A stretch of 10,384 bases of DNA from an uncultured Pelagibacteraceae bacterium (GTDB taxonomy: Bacteria; Pseudomonadota; Alphaproteobacteria; Pelagibacterales; Pelagibacteraceae), in the NCBI GenBank assembly GCA_913052435.1, contig CAJXDV010000030.1, forward strand, positions 1-10,384, given 5' to 3'. Below the pieces are notes generated by a model. That model made no database searches. It saw nothing but the letters and a program-made list of their open reading frames with translations, and was not told where the DNA came from. Positions 8,754 to 10,384 of this stretch are shown one piece after another. Position 1 is the first letter of the stretch, and each line of letters opens with the position of its first letter. Both the position numbers and the translations under genes were made by a program.

Positions 8754-10384
8754 TAAACTAATTTTCTCCCTTTTCCGGTAATTTTCTTTTCTTTCTTATC
8801 CTTTGGTCCCATTAGCATCTGATTGTGCGGTTTTCCCGAAAGAATCATTGGAAAACAGTTCTCTTGCTTATCTACCTTACAATCAAAAATAACAGGTCGA
8901 TCAGTATTCAACATTTCGATAATTTTATCATCTAATTCTTCTGGTGTTTTTGCTCTTAACCCAACACAACCATATGCTTCTGCTAATTTAACAAAATCTG
9001 GAAGTGCTGCAGTATAACTTTCAGAATAATTTTTATCATGTAGTAATTCTTGCCACTGTCTCACCATTCCCATGTATTGATTATTTAAAATAAATATTTT
9101 AATAGGTAAACTATGTTGAACAGCCGTTGACATTTCTTGCATGGTCATTAAAACAGATGCTTCTCCTGCAATATCAATTACTAGTTTATTTGGATGTGCA
9201 ACTTGTACACCAACAGCAGCAGGCAATCCATAACCCATTGTTCCCAAACCGCCAGATGTTATCCATCGATTTGGTTTATTAAATTTATAATATTGCGCTG
9301 CCCACATTTGATGCTGACCGACTTCAGTTGTGATGTAAATGTCTTTATTTTTGGTAAGTTCATACAATCTTTCAACTGCATATTGAGGTTTAATAGTTTC
9401 TTCACTACCAATATAATCTAAAGATCTTTTTGATCTCCACTTTTGAATTTTTTTCCACCACTTAGAAGTTTTTTGTTTATTAGATTTAAAAAAATTAGGT
9501 TTTGTTTTTTTTATAGTTTTTAAAGTTGTAGCAATTATTGTTTTAACATCGCCAACGATTGCCAAATCAACTTTTACAATTTTGTTAATTGATGATGGAT
9601 CGATATCAATATGTACTTTTTTAGACTTTGGAGAAAATTCATCAATTTTTCCTGTGATTCGATCATCAAATCTTGCGCCGATGTTTATCATTAAGTCACA
9701 ATCATGCATTGCATTGTTTGCTTCATAAGTTCCATGCATACCAAGCATTCCTAAAAACTGATTATCATCACTTGGGATTGAACCGAGGCCTTGTAGAGTT
9801 GTAGTAATTGGAAAACCGGTTGCATAAACAAGTTGTCTTAATAATTCGCTTGCTTTAGGCCCTGAGTTAATTACTCCTCCGCCCGTATAAAAAATAGGCT
9901 TTGTTGCATTACTCATCAATTTAATCAATTCATCTATATTGTTTTGAGAAAAATGATTATGTGATTTGCCATTTAATTTGTTTTGTTTTTTATGTTTTTT
10001 GTATGCTGTTTTCTGAAACTGAATATCTTTAGGAATATCAACTAATACAGGTCCCGGTCTTCCAGTAGTTGCTACCTCGAATGCCTTATGAATAATATTA
10101 GCTAAATCTTTTATATCTTTTACTAGCCAGTTATGTTTTGTGCATGGTCTTGTAATGCCTGTTGTGTCACATTCTTGAAAAGCATCTGTTCCAATTAAGT
10201 GTGTTGGTACTTGTCCTGCAATACAAACTAATGGAATTGAATCCAGATAAGCATCTGTTAATGCGGTTACAGCATTCGTTACTCCAGGTCCTGATGTAAC
10301 TAATACAACGCCTGGTTTACCTGACGATCTTGCGTAACCTTCTGCTGCATGACCTGCGCCTTGTTCATGTCTAACTAAAATATG
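8753..10384 (-). CDS. ilvB: Acetohydroxyacid synthase large (catalytic) subunit, 5' end cut off
   Basis: Thiamine-diphosphate (ThDP) enzyme that joins two pyruvates, or pyruvate and 2-oxobutyrate, to start valine, leucine and isoleucine synthesis. Reading from the edge there are 543 residues without a stop; about 35-45 N-terminal residues should be missing. The PYR domain holds the catalytic Glu (E7 of the visible part, in RHEQGAGHAAEGYARS) and TSGPGVTNAVT. The central FAD-type domain starts near visible residue 150 after a Lys-rich linker. The PP domain has EVGQHQMWAAQY, GGLGTMGYGLPAA and the ThDP motif, here G-E-A-S (visible 407-410) with NN 27 residues on. QYMGMVRQWQ follows as in true AHAS. 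There is no in-frame ATG between the edge and 9916, and the catalytic Glu lies upstream of any internal start, so the gene clearly continues past the window. The order ilvB-ilvN-ilvC supports biosynthetic AHAS over catabolic acetolactate synthase or other ThDP enzymes. Confidence 0.97.
   Translation of the reverse strand, partial: HILVRHEQGAGHAAEGYARSSGKPGVVLVTSGPGVTNAVTALTDAYLDSIPLVCIAGQVPTHLIGTDAFQECDTTGITRPCTKHNWLVKDIKDLANIIHKAFEVATTGRPGPVLVDIPKDIQFQKTAYKKHKKQNKLNGKSHNHFSQNNIDELIKLMSNATKPIFYTGGGVINSGPKASELLRQLVYATGFPITTTLQGLGSIPSDDNQFLGMLGMHGTYEANNAMHDCDLMINIGARFDDRITGKIDEFSPKSKKVHIDIDPSSINKIVKVDLAIVGDVKTIIATTLKTIKKTKPNFFKSNKQKTSKWWKKIQKWRSKRSLDYIGSEETIKPQYAVERLYELTKNKDIYITTEVGQHQMWAAQYYKFNKPNRWITSGGLGTMGYGLPAAVGVQVAHPNKLVIDIAGEASVLMTMQEMSTAVQHSLPIKIFILNNQYMGMVRQWQELLHDKNYSESYTAALPDFVKLAEAYGCVGLRAKTPEELDDKIIEMLNTDRPVIFDCKVDKQENCFPMILSGKPHNQMLMGPKDKKEKKITGKGRKLV

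Noticed and set aside
8753..9928. IlvB as a truncated 391-residue protein starting at an internal codon
   Set aside because: The frame stays open to the window edge and encodes the whole PYR domain with the catalytic Glu, so the gene is cut by the window and not shortened in nature.

Overview
The window looks like a piece of a streamlined, AT-rich alphaproteobacterial chromosome. By eye about one third of the bases are G+C, spacers are nearly absent, and genes touch or overlap. The gene order and protein sequences fit a Pelagibacterales (SAR11)-like marine bacterium. That placement is inferred from composition, compactness and the alphaproteobacterial flavour of the proteins; no search was run.

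Every gene is on the minus strand, so transcription runs from right to left. The upstream part (10384 down to 7164) is the common branched-chain amino acid module ilvB-ilvN-ilvC: acetohydroxyacid synthase large and small subunits, then ketol-acid reductoisomerase. An 86-bp spacer, the only real intergenic gap in the window, separates it from leuA (2-isopropylmalate synthase, first committed step to leucine). Three bases after leuA the rod-shape (elongasome) genes begin in the order mreB-mreC-mreD-mrdA-rodA: actin-like filament, two membrane scaffold proteins, the PBP2 transpeptidase and the SEDS glycosyltransferase. Both terminal genes are cut. ilvB lacks its N-terminus, and rodA runs to base 1, where its last codon is split after 'TA' and may be the stop.

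ilvBN makes acetolactate or acetohydroxybutyrate and ilvC reduces and isomerises it. The resulting 2-oxoisovalerate (after IlvD, not seen here) is the substrate of LeuA. MreBCD, PBP2 and RodA together build side-wall peptidoglycan. The junctions (1-base TAATG overlaps, an 11-base overlap, gaps of 1, 3, 6 and 18 bases) suggest one or two polycistronic units. A possible internal promoter and/or RNA structure in the ilvC-leuA spacer is the likeliest place for independent control of leuA plus the elongasome genes.

I found no mobile element, CRISPR array, tRNA, rRNA or defence-like gene, and no gene-free stretch over 300 bases. This is mostly an ordinary housekeeping region. The observations worth checking are the structured ilvC-leuA spacer, the metabolic/cell-wall gene fusion, and an Asp-to-Glu change in the thiamine-diphosphate motif of IlvB.
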